DNA from: Desulfobacteraceae bacterium
GTDB lineage: Bacteria; Desulfobacterota; Desulfobacteria; Desulfobacterales; Desulfosalsimonadaceae
DNA length: 64,000 nucleotides
Direction: 5' to 3'
Assembly (NCBI GenBank): GCA_003599885.1
Contig: QZKW01000066.1
Span: 62,001-126,000, forward strand
In this document: piece by piece, positions 63,025-64,000 of the stretch
Layout: every line of letters starts with the position of its first letter
How positions within the stretch are numbered: position 1 is the first letter of the stretch
Made by a program: the position numbers and the translations under genes
The notes under the pieces: model-generated
What the model saw: the letters and a program-made list of their open reading frames with translations, nothing else
Databases searched by the model: none
Told to the model about the DNA's origin: nothing

Positions 63025-64000
63025 TCATCCCAGCGCCAGCTCAATCAGATGCGGTCCCTTTTCAGACAATGCTTTTTCAAGCTCTTGGGCCATGCCCTCA
63101 CAGGTATTGACGGACACCGATGCAACGCCCTGGGACTCGCCGAGCTTCACCCAGTCAATGCCGGAAAGATCAGTCATGCGCTGGGCGTTTGCACCGGGCG
63201 CCAGGTTTCCTGAGCGGGCCATCTCCATTTTTAAAATATCGTAGCTGCGGTTTGAGCAGATGAGGGTGGTGACGTTCAGGTTTTCCCTGGCCTGGGTCCA
63301 CAGGGACTGGATCGTATACATGGCGCTGCCGTCCGCCTGGAAATCAATGATCGGCCTGTCCGGACAAGCTATGGCAGCGCCTGTTGCGCTGGCAGGGCCC
63401 TGGCCGATGGAACCGCCAGTAAGCGAAAGCAGGGTAAATTTCGGGCATCCGTTGATTACAGCATGATAGGCGAGGCTGTTGGTGATCGCCTCTTCCACCA
63501 CAATGGCATTTTCGGGCTGGATGGCGGCAAGGATGGAACCGGCTTTTGTCCCATCCAGTTTTCCTGCGGGCATGTCCGGTCGTTTCAATATCGACAGTAT
63601 CTCCGGATCAGGCACATCCGGCCCATCAACCACACGAGCGATCAATGACAGGGCATCCATAGCGGCCCCACCACTCGGGGCAATCACCAGTTTTTTCTGA
63701 TCATCATGAACAAACTGGCTTGGTAGTCCGGGATATCCGAAAAAAGCCACCGGTACGCGCGTTCCGATGCAAATGACTGCATCATAGGGTTTCAGGGTTT
63801 CCAGGGCCATTTCCGGCAGGTAAGGAATGCGATGGATATCCGGATAACCGGCTCCCTGTTCCAGCCGGGCCGGGAATGTGTCATAAAAGAGGTCGCAATC
63901 AATTTTTGACTGAATACAGGCGGCAGTCATCAAACCTCTATCCGATAAGGCCTGACCGCCTAAAATCAGGGCGCATTTTCCTGCTTTTAGCAGCAGGTCA
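63025..64000 (-). CDS. thiamine diphosphate-dependent enzyme (acetolactate synthase-like), partial
   Basis: The C-terminal part of a ThDP enzyme; the N-terminal part is beyond the window edge, and the frame stays open to it. Visible are GGSIGQGPASATGAAIACPD, RPIIDFQADGSAMYTIQSLW (the GDG-type metal motif as ADGSAM) and NVTTLICSNRSYDILKMEMA. It resembles acetolactate synthase large subunit, benzoylformate decarboxylase and oxalyl-CoA decarboxylase relatives. The internal ATG at 63933 is not the start. Its substrate is unknown. Confidence 0.85.
   Translation of the reverse strand, partial: DLLLKAGKCALILGGQALSDRGLMTAACIQSKIDCDLFYDTFPARLEQGAGYPDIHRIPYLPEMALETLKPYDAVICIGTRVPVAFFGYPGLPSQFVHDDQKKLVIAPSGGAAMDALSLIARVVDGPDVPDPEILSILKRPDMPAGKLDGTKAGSILAAIQPENAIVVEEAITNSLAYHAVINGCPKFTLLSLTGGSIGQGPASATGAAIACPDRPIIDFQADGSAMYTIQSLWTQARENLNVTTLICSNRSYDILKMEMARSGNLAPGANAQRMTDLSGIDWVKLGESQGVASVSVNTCEGMAQELEKALSEKGPHLIELALG

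Overview
The window looks like the chromosome of a Gram-negative, strictly anaerobic Desulfobacterota bacterium, probably a relative of Desulfobacteraceae or Desulfosarcinaceae. I infer this from the gene content: an F0 a/c operon without F1 genes, two UGA-recoded selenoprotein genes, 2-hydroxyacyl-CoA dehydratase-family subunits, a leucine/isovalerate-type acyl-CoA cluster, GAF-linked enzyme I, and a DUF362-ferredoxin protein. Codon use is moderate in GC and coding density is high, except in two patches of acquired DNA.

Region 1 (1-12.3 kb) is mostly housekeeping: the adk end, rpsU, folC, tRNA-Arg(CCG), a Trm112-like protein, DUF4416, yicC, a RemA-like regulator, gmk, rlmB, comF, a nitrilase-fold amidase, pgeF and pyrK. 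It continues with selD, whose true start lies upstream of an in-frame UGA that must be read as selenocysteine, and the F0 genes atpZ-atpI-atpB-atpE.

Region 2 (12.4-18.8 kb) starts with a BcrC-like/BcrB-like dehydratase subunit pair. It then becomes an accessory patch: a zeta-toxin module, a 3' remnant of a second BcrB-like gene, a decayed ORF between two perfect palindromes, and two small AT-rich cassettes separated by attC-like hairpins with no integrase beside them.

Region 3 (19-36 kb) holds maf, a YggS-like PLP protein, queH, an M48-TPR protease, assorted hydrolases, a Ca/Na antiporter, an SDR pseudogene and ptsP. It also holds a peroxiredoxin-like selenoprotein split by UGA, lipoproteins, an LTA-synthase-type sulfatase, hsp20 and rsgA.

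Region 4 (36.1-39.7 kb) is a decayed integron. It contains a YefM/YoeB-type pair, a very clear attC hairpin, a two-gene cassette, candidate attI repeats and the C-terminal half of an integron integrase (IntI), cut off beside a REP-like composite repeat. The integrase fragment and the cassette genes read in the same direction, as in the rare reverse integrons.

Region 5 (39.7-48.5 kb) is a minus-strand operon for leucine/isovaleryl-CoA breakdown: acyl-CoA dehydrogenase, enoyl-CoA hydratase, carboxyltransferase, HMG-CoA lyase and acetoacetate-CoA ligase, plus a DUF6125 protein and a second crotonase. A MerR/LiuR-like palindrome lies inside a 19-bp promoter spacer upstream of it.

Region 6 (48.8-64 kb) has a GIDE-domain membrane protein paired with LemA, uvsE, yceH, DUF1232 and DUF523/DUF1722 proteins, a GAF-sigma54 activator, an acyltransferase, and a glycosyltransferase-NUDIX fusion. 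It ends with the DUF362-ferredoxin protein, an acyl-CoA dehydrogenase, HU, and a thiamine-diphosphate enzyme cut by the window edge.
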